From Lachnospiraceae bacterium (GTDB taxonomy: Bacteria; Bacillota; Clostridia; Lachnospirales; Lachnospiraceae): a stretch of 42,392 nucleotides of DNA. Below, piece by piece: positions 32,835-40,773 of the stretch; position 1 is the first letter of the stretch, and each line of letters begins with the position of its first letter. Below the pieces are notes generated by a model. The model made no database searches and was not told the origin of the DNA. It worked only from the letters and a program-made list of their open reading frames with translations. The position numbers and the translations under genes are program-made. The stretch covers positions 1-42,392 of the forward strand of contig JAFTAP010000031.1 in NCBI GenBank assembly GCA_017455525.1, in the 5' to 3' direction.

Positions 32835-34912
32835 CTTATTTTCTTTGTTATGCTGTCCTTGCTATAGACCTCTTTCCTCAGCCGGTCATATTCCGCAAGG
32901 ATCTCTCTGTTCCGGCTTATATTTGAAGCATTTGATACGAGCATTCCGTCATTTATATCATCATACGAGAGATAGGCTACGCCGGGGATATTATTCCCTT
33001 CGAGGATGTCCTTATGCGTAAGGACTATGGTGTCCGTGAAAAGGGCTTCCTGCATGACGCCCGAGGTCTGGAAGGCGTAGTTGCTTTCATTATACGGCAG
33101 CACGGCATATGAAGCATGGGAGAGCAGCGCAAGATATTCTTCCGTGCTAAGGTACTCATCCCTTATTTCTATATTATCACCGGAAGCCTTCCTTAATGCG
33201 GATATCCTCTCCTTATCGTAAAATCTCCCCGCTATTATAAGCTTGTAAGACATACGGCTGAAGGCCTTTACCAATTCCTCCAGCTGCTTCCCCTTATCCA
33301 TAGTGCCGAGGCAGACAGCGTAGTCCTCCTTTCCTGCACCCCTGTAGCGGGAATATAAGCCCTCGTCACATACATAATCGGGGATGAAGACTGAGGGCAT
33401 ATTCTTAAAGGTGAAGGAGGGTCCTGCGGATATGCAGCGCCATATCTTCTTCTGCCCTGTCTCGAATATCTTTTGCTTAACAGATGCTATGACGCCGCCG
33501 TGATACCCGTCAAGGAACATGGTCACGGCTATCTTCTTATGATTATTTCCGAATAAAGCAAGATAGAGGAAAAGATAGAACTCCACGTTGAAGAACCACA
33601 GCACGGAGGCGTCGCTTTCCTTTAAGGAACGGCGGATATTTGCGAACATGCGGAACTTATTCGCTATCCGGTCTGAAAGGGCGGGATGGCTTTTCATCAC
33701 TATATTATGAAACAGGACATGGGTGTTTATTCCGGGCGAGTCCTTAAGGTCTTCCGGCAGCTCCTTAAGTATAACGTCTGGGGCATAAATGCTTATGTCC
33801 GCTCCGTCAGGCGCGTATATCATATCGCAATATTCCGCAAGAACCTTCGGGGCGTGCCCTACTGCCTTTCCATTCGTATCGCACCGTCCCTGATACTCTA
33901 TCATGGCGATTTTCCGATCAGAAACATGCGGGATTTTCTTTACATAGTTATCGTATAAAAGCTTGTGCATGAAGCTTATATTGAAATAGCTAATAATAGC
34001 GGCTGCCCTGTTGCGAAGCCTTGCCTTCGGGTCTTTTATTACAATACGCCTTACGGAACGGATGTCCGCATATATTTTATTTATAAGCTCCTTTGCGCTT
34101 TCGTCTCTCGTATCGGGAGAGGTCTCGGATAGTATCTGGAAACAGGCGGAGAGATGCCTGCTTGCGGCGGCTTTCATACAGTCGGGGTGACGTTTCCTTA
34201 TGTAGCTTAACATATGCCGGCTATGCCTATAGTAGTCGGGATTCCTTACGGACTGGGTCGAGAAGACCGTATTAGAGGCATCCATTACATAGCCGTAGAG
34301 AACGGCATCCGTGCGGGCTATGACAGAGGCTTCAAGGAAGAGCCTGTATATGGTTCCCATGTCCTCTGCCGCGGTTCCTTCGGGGAAGGATACATGCTGC
34401 CACAGGGAGCGCTTCGATATCATCCCCCAAGGAGCGCTGATGAAGCCCTTCTGATAGAGGAGAGCCCTCGTGCCTTCGTTTCCTTTGTATATAAAGGTAT
34501 GCGGATTACGTACTGATTTATCTGCGAAGAAAGAAACATAGTCTGCTATATCGGCTCTCTCGCATTTTGCGTAGGCACAGGATACTATATCTGCATTGGT
34601 ATCTTCTGCCAGGGAAATAAGGATTGACAGATAACTGGGAGCTATCGCATCGTCGCTGTCTACGAAGCAGACCCATTCGCCTGATGCGGTCGCTATTCCC
34701 TTATTCCTTGCGGAAGCCGCACCGCCGTTAGCAACATGCAAGACATGGACACGGCTGTCCGTATAGGAGTCGCATAGCCCCGCAGAGCCGTCAGTGGAGC
34801 CGTCATCCACTAATATCAGCTCGAAGTCCGCAAAGCTTTGCGCCAGTATGCTCTGCACGCAGGTATCTAAAGTTTTATAAGCCTGATATACAGGCACTAT
34901 AACGCTTATCAT
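32816..34912 (-). CDS. Two-domain glycosyltransferase (GT2 N-terminal, GT-B-like C-terminal)
   Basis: A 698-residue protein, probably a cell-surface polysaccharide or glycolipid glycosyltransferase. Residues 1-~300 are a GT2 (GT-A fold) enzyme: VIVPVYQAY, LVDDGSTDGS (Asp36/37), the metal motif DSDD (85-88) and the EDMG catalytic-base region. From ~340 a second domain resembles a GT-B/GT4 enzyme, with the linker-strand segment DYAVCLGTMDKGKQLEELV, LIIAGRF and YNESNYAFQTSGVMQEALF near the nucleotide-sugar site. No membrane helix is obvious. No ribosome site precedes the ATG at 34912, and a TATAAT ends only six bases upstream, suggesting a leaderless mRNA. It is divergent from the YdjC deacetylase. 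Confidence 0.88.
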   Translation of the reverse strand: MISVIVPVYQAYKTLDTCVQSILAQSFADFELILVDDGSTDGSAGLCDSYTDSRVHVLHVANGGAASARNKGIATASGEWVCFVDSDDAIAPSYLSILISLAEDTNADIVSCAYAKCERADIADYVSFFADKSVRNPHTFIYKGNEGTRALLYQKGFISAPWGMISKRSLWQHVSFPEGTAAEDMGTIYRLFLEASVIARTDAVLYGYVMDASNTVFSTQSVRNPDYYRHSRHMLSYIRKRHPDCMKAAASRHLSACFQILSETSPDTRDESAKELINKIYADIRSVRRIVIKDPKARLRNRAAAIISYFNISFMHKLLYDNYVKKIPHVSDRKIAMIEYQGRCDTNGKAVGHAPKVLAEYCDMIYAPDGADISIYAPDVILKELPEDLKDSPGINTHVLFHNIVMKSHPALSDRIANKFRMFANIRRSLKESDASVLWFFNVEFYLFLYLALFGNNHKKIAVTMFLDGYHGGVIASVKQKIFETGQKKIWRCISAGPSFTFKNMPSVFIPDYVCDEGLYSRYRGAGKEDYAVCLGTMDKGKQLEELVKAFSRMSYKLIIAGRFYDKERISALRKASGDNIEIRDEYLSTEEYLALLSHASYAVLPYNESNYAFQTSGVMQEALFTDTIVLTHKDILEGNNIPGVAYLSYDDINDGMLVSNASNISRNREILAEYDRLRKEVYSKDSITKKIRNSLSV

Positions 34913-34918
34913 ACGCCT

Positions 34919-34947
34919 ATTATACTAGGGATTAAGGCTTAGTTGAA
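34919..34947 (-). promoter_or_regulatory. Promoter of the glycosyltransferase gene, predicting a leaderless mRNA
   Basis: On the minus strand, TTCAAC (34947-34942), 17 bp and a perfect TATAAT (34924-34919). Six bases separate the -10 from the ATG at 34912, so the +1 would be the A of the start codon. Its -35 overlaps that of the divergent promoter. Confidence 0.6.
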
Positions 34948-34971
34948 GTTTTTATTTTTTTTCAGTAATAT
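34943..34971 (+). promoter_or_regulatory. Promoter of the YdjC-family deacetylase gene
   Basis: TTGAAG (34943-34948), a 17-bp T-rich spacer and TAATAT (34966-34971). The ATG at 34981 is nine bases after the -10, so any leader would be two to three bases long. It shares five -35 bases with the opposing promoter. Confidence 0.55.
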
Positions 34972-34980
34972 ATATAGGAT

Positions 34981-35736
34981 ATGCTTAAAATAATAGTCAA
35001 TGCGGACGATCTGGGGATTTCCGAGGACGTGAATAACGCCATAGCAGAATGCTTTGCGGAGAGGTTCATCACGAGCACGACGCTCATGGTGAATATGGAC
35101 TATGCGGATGAGGCGGTGGAGCTTGCAAGGCGTTCCGGCTGGCATGAGCGGGTGGGGCTTCATCTGAACCTTACAAGCGGAAGGCCTCTGACAAAGGAGA
35201 TTGCAAGGCATAAGTGCTTCTGCGACAGGGAAGGAAACTTCAATGCGGCTTTCTTTCATGATATGTATAAGCGGATGCATTTTAATAAGGAACAGACTAT
35301 GGCTGTCAGAGCCGAGGCTGAAGCGCAGATAATAAGATACCTTGAATACGGACTTCCCAATAAGCATCTGGACTCGCATCATTACGTGCATACGGACGCT
35401 TCCGTGTGGAAGGCGGTAGAGCCTCTTATAGAGAAGTACGGGCTACGATCCGTGAGGCTTACGCGCAATATGCACGGCAGGATGGGCTTTGCCAAGAGAG
35501 TGTATAAGGAGAGGTTCAACAGGAGGCTTAAGACGATGCCCGTGCAGACTACGGATTACTTCGGTTCCTTCAAGGATTTCATGCTCTGCAGGGAAGACTT
35601 GACGGACGGCTCGCTCGTGGAGATAATGGTACATCCGATGCATAATGAAGCAGGAAGGCTCGTGGACACGGATAAGCCTATAGAGGAAGAGATGGATTAT
35701 CTGTCAAGGATTAAATACGTGAAGGAGTTTTACTGA
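34981..35736 (+). CDS. ChbG/YdjC-family carbohydrate deacetylase
   Basis: A 251-residue cytosolic enzyme of the YdjC/ChbG family, which removes acetyl groups from small N-acetylated sugars such as chitooligosaccharides. The metal site is visible: Asp in NADDLGIS, His in GLHLNLT and the His cluster LDSHHYVH, with a late His in VEIMVHPMH. The length is normal. It is divergent from the surface-glycan glycosyltransferase, so a role in sugar modification or recycling of the same glycan is plausible but unproven. The ribosome site is weak. Confidence 0.9.
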   Translation: MLKIIVNADDLGISEDVNNAIAECFAERFITSTTLMVNMDYADEAVELARRSGWHERVGLHLNLTSGRPLTKEIARHKCFCDREGNFNAAFFHDMYKRMHFNKEQTMAVRAEAEAQIIRYLEYGLPNKHLDSHHYVHTDASVWKAVEPLIEKYGLRSVRLTRNMHGRMGFAKRVYKERFNRRLKTMPVQTTDYFGSFKDFMLCREDLTDGSLVEIMVHPMHNEAGRLVDTDKPIEEEMDYLSRIKYVKEFY

Positions 35737-35798
35737 TGCGGGCATAGCGTGTGAGACGCAGCATGGGAGAGTAATCACTATAAAGCAGTATTTGGGAT

Positions 35799-37865
35799 AT
35801 GGGGAAGAAGATAAGCGATACTAATGATAAATATAAGGGCGCGCTAAGACTCTATGTGAGCTGGCCTCTGATACTTACGGCGCTGCTTGCTGTCGCCGCC
35901 GCAGGGATGTATTTCATTGATTTCCGTGCCGGGCTTGCGGCGTCTGCCGTCGTTATCATTTATGCGGTCATAGCTTTTGCCATACGCTTCTATAACCGCC
36001 GAAGCATCGCTAATGACATGGTGAATTTCGCAACGAGCTTCGGTCAGGTGCAGAAGGGGCTTTTGAAGGGGCTTGCCCTGCCTTATGCCCTGCTTGACGA
36101 GAACGGAAGGTTCGTATGGTGTAATGGTGAGTTCCAGACACTCATAGGCAAGGAATCGCCCTTCGGCAAGTCCATAACCTCTTATATTCCGGAGCTTACG
36201 AAGGACAGGCTGCCCGCTGACGGCGAGGGGGCGGATATGGAATTTTCCGTGGGAGGCAGGGATTTTAAAGCAGACGTACGCAGGACTTCCCTGGATGAGA
36301 TGGCACATTCCTCTCTTATTATAGATGACGAGGGCTTCACGGGCTCGATCATCACGATATTCCTTTTTGACGAGACAGAGATAAATCGCTTGAAGAAGCT
36401 GAATCAGGAGGAGACGATAGTCGCCGGTTATATTTATATGGATAATTATGACGAGGCGATGGAGAACGTGGAGGAGGTCAGGCGCTCGCTTCTCGTGGCG
36501 CTTATTGACAGGAAGATAAAGAAATATTTCTCAGACTACGATGCTGTGGTGAAGAATACCGAAAGGGATAAATACTTCATCACGATGAAGAGGGTCTCCT
36601 TTGATAAGCTCGTCGCGAACAGATTTGACATCCTTGAGGATGTGAAGACCGTGAAGGTAGGAAACGAGATGTCCGTCACTTTATCCATGGGCTTCGGGCT
36701 AGAGACCGGGGCGCTGACGGAGGATACCGCTTATGCGAGGAGCGCTATAGATCTTGCTCTTGGACGAGGCGGAGATCAGGCGGTCGTAAAGACTAAGGAT
36801 CGCACGACCTACTATGGCGGCAAGAGCATGCAGATGGAGAAGAATACCCGCGTGAAGGCGAGGGTCAAGGCGCAGGCCTTAAAGGAAATAATAGAGCAGA
36901 AGGAACGAGTCTTCTGCATGGGGCATCAGATCACGGACATAGATACCTTCGGTGCCGCGATAGGTATATACAGGGTCACGAAGCAGCTTGACAAGAAATG
37001 TCATATAGTAATAAATACAGTCACGCAGTCGATACGTCCTTTCGTGGACGCCTGCTCGAAGGAAGCTGACTTCGATCCCGATATGTTCGTGACGAGCGCG
37101 GAGGCATTGCAGCTTGCGGATACCGAGAGCTCTGTCATGGTGGTAGTCGATACGAATAAGCCTTCCATAACGGAGTGTCCGGAGTTGTTACGAAGAATAA
37201 AAACGATAGTCGTGCTCGATCACCACAGGATAGGCACGGAAACCATAGAGAATGCTACGCTCTCATATATCGAGCCCTTCGCATCGAGCGCCTGTGAGAT
37301 GGTTGCGGAGATACTTCAATATATTTCAGACAATATACGCATAAAGAGCGTGGAGGCGGACAGCCTCTATGCGGGCATAATGATAGACACGAATAACTTC
37401 ATGACAAAGGCAGGCGTAAGGACCTTCGAAGCGGCGGCGTTCTTAAGGAGAAGCGGCGCAGACATCACGAGGGTCAGGAAGCTCTTCAGAAACGACATGG
37501 CTTCCTTCAAGGCAAGGGCGGAGGTAGTACGTCAGGCGGAGTTATTCCACGAGAAGTATGCGATTTCGATATGTGACGGTAACGGACTGGAGAGCCCTAC
37601 CATAGTAGGCTCGCAGGCGGCGAATGAGCTTCTGAATATCAACTCGGTCAAGGCGTCCTTCGTCCTTACTGATTACCAGAGCCGCATATACATATCAGCG
37701 AGATCCATAGATGAGATAAACGTGCAGATCATTATGGAGAGGCTCGGCGGCGGAGGACATATGAACATAGCGGGCGCGCAGCTTACGGACATGTCGCCTG
37801 AGACTGCGAAACAGAAGCTTAAGGACATAATAGATGAAATGGAAAAGGAAGGAGATATAACGTAA
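35799..37865 (+). CDS. gdpP: Cyclic-di-AMP phosphodiesterase GdpP
   Basis: A 688-residue membrane enzyme that hydrolyses c-di-AMP and so adjusts potassium, cell-wall and osmotic control. Two N-terminal membrane helices (~20-60) precede a PAS-like domain (~85-150), a degenerate GGDEF domain (~190-335) and the DHH-DHHA1 phosphoesterase. The catalytic motifs are intact: GHQITDIDTFGAA, MVVVDTN, VVLDHHRIGTE and, at the end, GGGGHMNIAGAQL. The order gdpP-rplI-dnaB is conserved in Firmicutes, and the stop overlaps the rplI start by one base. The ribosome site before the ATG is poor. Confidence 0.96.
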   Translation: MGKKISDTNDKYKGALRLYVSWPLILTALLAVAAAGMYFIDFRAGLAASAVVIIYAVIAFAIRFYNRRSIANDMVNFATSFGQVQKGLLKGLALPYALLDENGRFVWCNGEFQTLIGKESPFGKSITSYIPELTKDRLPADGEGADMEFSVGGRDFKADVRRTSLDEMAHSSLIIDDEGFTGSIITIFLFDETEINRLKKLNQEETIVAGYIYMDNYDEAMENVEEVRRSLLVALIDRKIKKYFSDYDAVVKNTERDKYFITMKRVSFDKLVANRFDILEDVKTVKVGNEMSVTLSMGFGLETGALTEDTAYARSAIDLALGRGGDQAVVKTKDRTTYYGGKSMQMEKNTRVKARVKAQALKEIIEQKERVFCMGHQITDIDTFGAAIGIYRVTKQLDKKCHIVINTVTQSIRPFVDACSKEADFDPDMFVTSAEALQLADTESSVMVVVDTNKPSITECPELLRRIKTIVVLDHHRIGTETIENATLSYIEPFASSACEMVAEILQYISDNIRIKSVEADSLYAGIMIDTNNFMTKAGVRTFEAAAFLRRSGADITRVRKLFRNDMASFKARAEVVRQAELFHEKYAISICDGNGLESPTIVGSQAANELLNINSVKASFVLTDYQSRIYISARSIDEINVQIIMERLGGGGHMNIAGAQLTDMSPETAKQKLKDIIDEMEKEGDIT

Positions 37866-38314
37866 TGAAGGTGATACTGCTTGAGGACGTGAAGTCACTC
37901 GGAAAAAAGGACGATATAGTAGAGGTCAAGGAGGGCTATGCGAGGAACTTCCTTTTTACGAAGAATCTCGGAGTGCCTGCGGATGCGAAGAATCTTAACG
38001 ACGTGAAGCTTCGGAAGGCAAGGGAGAAGAAGGCGGCGGATTTAAAGCTTGCCGATGCGAAGGAGCTTGCAGCGAAGCTTGAGGATAATACCGTCACATG
38101 CAGAGTCAAGGCAGGAAAGGACGGTAAGGTCTTCGGCTCGGTATCCTCGAAGGAGATAGCCGAGGAGATGAAGAAGCAGAACGGCATAGAGTTAGATAAG
38201 AAGAAGCTCGTGATAACGGAGCCTATCAAGAACCTTGGCACATATAAGATAAACGTGAAGCTTCACCCTGAGGTGACGGCGGTGCTTACTGTAGATGTAC
38301 TCCCCGAAGAGTGA
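37865..38314 (+). CDS. rplI: 50S ribosomal protein L9
   Basis: A 149-residue large-subunit protein with the normal two-lobed structure: an N-terminal domain (MKVILLEDVKSLGKKDDIVEVKEGYARNFL-type signature), a long connecting helix rich in Lys/Ala, and a C-terminal rRNA-binding domain ending in VDVLPEE. Translation is coupled to gdpP by the TAATG overlap. AAGGAGATATA lies just upstream. Confidence 0.97.
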   Translation: MKVILLEDVKSLGKKDDIVEVKEGYARNFLFTKNLGVPADAKNLNDVKLRKAREKKAADLKLADAKELAAKLEDNTVTCRVKAGKDGKVFGSVSSKEIAEEMKKQNGIELDKKKLVITEPIKNLGTYKINVKLHPEVTAVLTVDVLPEE

Positions 38315-38393
38315 GAACTATTCCTGCATGAAGCGGTGAGGGATCTGGGGGGATATTTGAGACGATAAAGGCTTTTATTCGGAAAAACAGGAT

Positions 38394-39749
38394 ATGCCGA
38401 CAGATGAAAATGTGATAAAAAGAATACCGCCGCATTCTTCTGAGGCGGAGCGCTCCGTCATAGGCTCCATGATAATGGACGACACGAGGGAGGCTATTTT
38501 TATTGCAACGGAGCTGTTGACTCGGAGTGACTTCTATGAGGAAAGATACGGACTGCTCTATGAAGCGATAGTCGAGCTTTTTAATGAGCAGAAGCCTGCG
38601 GATTCCGTGATGATACAGGAGAAGCTTCGGGAGAAAGGCGCTCCTGCGGAGATAACCAATCCGATGCTCCTTGCGGAGATCGTGGATTCCGTGCCGACAT
38701 CCGCTAACGTGAGGCATTATGCGGAGATAGTCAGGGAGAAAGCTATTCTAAGGGCTATCGTAAGGGTCAATTCCGATATAGAAAATGACTGCTATAAGGG
38801 AGACAGGGACACAAGCGATATACTGCAGGATACGGAGAAGCGGATATTCGATCTCGTGCAGAACAGGGGCAGATCAGAGATAAAGCCGATTAAGGAGATC
38901 GTAATAGACGCTCTTCAGCATATACAGGATGTCGCCAAGGCGGACTCCAAGATTACTGGGATACCGTCAGGCTTCGAGGATCTGGACGAGAAGACAGCGG
39001 GCTTCCAGAAATCAGACCTGATACTGATAGCTGCGAGGCCATCCATGGGAAAGACGGCTTTAGTGCTTAATATCGCCCAGCACGCCTGCTTCAAGAAAGA
39101 CTACCACTGCCTCTTCTTTTCACTAGAGATGTCGAAGGAGCAGCTCGTGAACAGGCTTCTTGCCATGGAATCTAGGGTTGATTCACAAAATATCAGGATT
39201 GGGCATTTAAATGATGACGAGTGGCGTGGTATTATAGAGAGCGCAGGCGTCATAGGAATGTCGAATCTTGCGATAGACGACACTGCCGCGATAACGGTCG
39301 CGGAGATGCGGACAAAGTGCAGAAGATACAAGATAGAGCATGGGCTTGATATGGTCATGATCGACTATTTACAGCTTATGAGCGGCTCAAGGTCAGGCAG
39401 GATGGAGGTTTCGAGACAACAGGAGATATCAGATATTTCAAGGAGCCTCAAGGCACTTGCAAGAGAGCTGCAATGTCCTGTCATAGCCCTGTCACAGCTG
39501 TCCCGTGCCGTCGAGCAGAGACCTGACCACAGGCCGATGCTCTCTGACTTAAGGGAATCAGGGGCTATCGAACAGGACGCAGATGTGGTAATGTTTATAT
39601 ACAGGGATGATTATTACAACGAGGATTCGGAGCGTAAGGGCGTAGCAGACGTTATCCTTGCGAAGCAAAGAAACGGTTCAATAGGAACCGTGAGCCTCGC
39701 ATGGATCGCAGCGCTGACGAAGTTTGAAAACTTGGTGCGTGAGCAATGA
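38394..39749 (+). CDS. dnaB: Replicative DNA helicase DnaB
   Basis: This 451-residue hexameric helicase unwinds DNA at the replication fork. The N-terminal domain has PPHSSEAERSVIGSMI, and the linker leads to the RecA-like motor with Walker A ARPSMGKTALV, the SLEMSKEQLVNRLL segment, Walker B MVMIDYLQLM and the late motif DLRESGAIEQDADVVMF. It is complete with no intein. It lies 79 bp after rplI. No clear terminator follows; instead there is a ~205-bp block of palindromes and repeats before mecA. Confidence 0.97.
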   Translation: MPTDENVIKRIPPHSSEAERSVIGSMIMDDTREAIFIATELLTRSDFYEERYGLLYEAIVELFNEQKPADSVMIQEKLREKGAPAEITNPMLLAEIVDSVPTSANVRHYAEIVREKAILRAIVRVNSDIENDCYKGDRDTSDILQDTEKRIFDLVQNRGRSEIKPIKEIVIDALQHIQDVAKADSKITGIPSGFEDLDEKTAGFQKSDLILIAARPSMGKTALVLNIAQHACFKKDYHCLFFSLEMSKEQLVNRLLAMESRVDSQNIRIGHLNDDEWRGIIESAGVIGMSNLAIDDTAAITVAEMRTKCRRYKIEHGLDMVMIDYLQLMSGSRSGRMEVSRQQEISDISRSLKALARELQCPVIALSQLSRAVEQRPDHRPMLSDLRESGAIEQDADVVMFIYRDDYYNEDSERKGVADVILAKQRNGSIGTVSLAWIAALTKFENLVREQ

Positions 39750-39761
39750 GAAGTGCCAATG

Positions 39762-39810
39762 CGGAATATATACGTAATGACGGCTTGCCGGCAATTACGT
39801 ATATATTTCG
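39762..39810. repeat. Large AT-rich palindrome after dnaB
   Basis: A 14-bp perfect inverted repeat (39765-39778 with 39794-39807) extends to 17 pairs with one G-T pair (39762-39810). The 15-base loop itself contains CGGC/GCCG. There is no T tract, so this is not a standard terminator. Confidence 0.8.
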
Positions 39811-39816
39811 GATTGA

Positions 39817-39834
39817 GTACGGCGAATGCCGTAC
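39817..39834. repeat. Compact hairpin GTACGGC-GAAT-GCCGTAC
   Basis: A perfect 7-bp stem with a 4-base loop lies seven bases after the larger palindrome and overlaps the start of the first 35-bp repeat. Confidence 0.75.
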
Positions 39835-39933
39835 ATCGAGCAGCAGGCGAAGCCGGATGCGAGATGTTTTTCTTATACAAAAGAAGAACAGGAAAAATGT
39901 ACATCGAGCAGCAGGCGAAGCCGGATGCGAGAT
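39831..39933 (+). repeat. Exact 35-bp direct repeat (two copies) with internal hairpin symmetry
   Basis: Copies at 39831-39865 and 39899-39933 are identical and separated by 33 AT-rich bases. Within each, ATC/GAT, then GCA/TGC, then GGC/GCC pair around a GAA loop, with opposed GA/GA and GCA/GGA internal loops. This suggests a structured RNA or a REP-like palindromic unit. The second copy ends 21 bp before the mecA ATG, so it should be in the mecA leader. No other copy was noticed in this window. Confidence 0.85.
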
Positions 39934-39954
39934 AGCACTTAGAAGGATGGGGAT

Positions 39955-40746
39955 ATGAAGATCGAAAAAGTAAACGATAGACAGATCAGATGTACATTGA
40001 CCAAGAATGACCTTGTATCGAGGAACCTTAAGTTAAGCGAGCTTGCCTACGGCACGGATAAGGCTAAGAATCTCTTCAAGGACATGATGAGAGAGGCTCA
40101 TCACAGGTTCGGCTTCGACGTCGAGGACATCCCCCTTATGATAGAGGCGATACCGATATCCAATGAAGCGATCGTGCTCGTCATAACGAAGGTCGAAGAC
40201 CCTGAGGAGCTTGACACGAGATTTTCAAAGTTCGCTCCATCGTTAAGTGATTCCGATCAGGAGACGAAGAAGCTTAAGGATCCCGGAAGCGCCGATGACA
40301 TCATAGACCTCTTCAGAAAGCTTAAAGAGCAGGTCGAGGAAGCGCAGGGACTTCTGTCGTCAAGCGACACAGGCGACGCCATTACCACGAGCAGGAAGAT
40401 AGGCTCTCCCGATGCGGGCACGGAGAAGGAAGTCAAGATCACGATACAGGTAGACCTTACGAAGCTTTATTCATTCTCAGAGCTTGACGACGTGATAAGG
40501 GTTTCAAAGATACTTAAGGGCATATACCATGGCGATAACGTGCTATATAAGAACCCCGAAGATAAGCGGTATTATCTGCTCCTTCGTAAGACAGACCATA
40601 CCCCTGAGGTATTTAATAAGGTCTGCAACATAATCACCGAGTACGGTCGCATGGAAGAATGCACTACGGCTGTCGAGGGCAGGATAAAGGAGCATTTCGA
40701 GGTCATCGTGCCGGATTTTGCGATGGAGAAATTGTCTATCATCTAA
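39955..40746 (+). CDS. mecA: Adaptor protein MecA
   Basis: This 263-residue adaptor delivers substrates to the ClpC unfoldase-protease and in Bacilli controls competence and other regulators. The N-terminal domain (MKIEKVNDRQIRCTLTKNDL, then HRFGFDVEDIPLMIEAIP) recognises substrate. An acidic linker (~85-150) precedes the C-terminal ClpC-binding domain (KLYSFSELDDVIRVSKIL to the end). AAGGATGGGGAT precedes the ATG. It lies downstream of the structured repeat block, which could influence its expression. Confidence 0.93.
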   Translation: MKIEKVNDRQIRCTLTKNDLVSRNLKLSELAYGTDKAKNLFKDMMREAHHRFGFDVEDIPLMIEAIPISNEAIVLVITKVEDPEELDTRFSKFAPSLSDSDQETKKLKDPGSADDIIDLFRKLKEQVEEAQGLLSSSDTGDAITTSRKIGSPDAGTEKEVKITIQVDLTKLYSFSELDDVIRVSKILKGIYHGDNVLYKNPEDKRYYLLLRKTDHTPEVFNKVCNIITEYGRMEECTTAVEGRIKEHFEVIVPDFAMEKLSII

Positions 40747-40773
40747 TCAATATAATACAAAGGAGGAGTCGTC

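Noticed and set aside
39831-39933. Two identical 35-bp repeats with a 33-bp spacer, resembling a one-spacer CRISPR array
   Set aside because: Only one spacer, no cas genes in the window, strong palindromic structure across the whole repeat, and neighbouring unrelated palindromes. A structured intergenic repeat is a better fit.
39753-39958. Short ORFs (60-70 codons) running through the dnaB-mecA gap
   Set aside because: They translate the repeats and palindromes, have no ribosome sites and contain Arg/Ala-rich filler.
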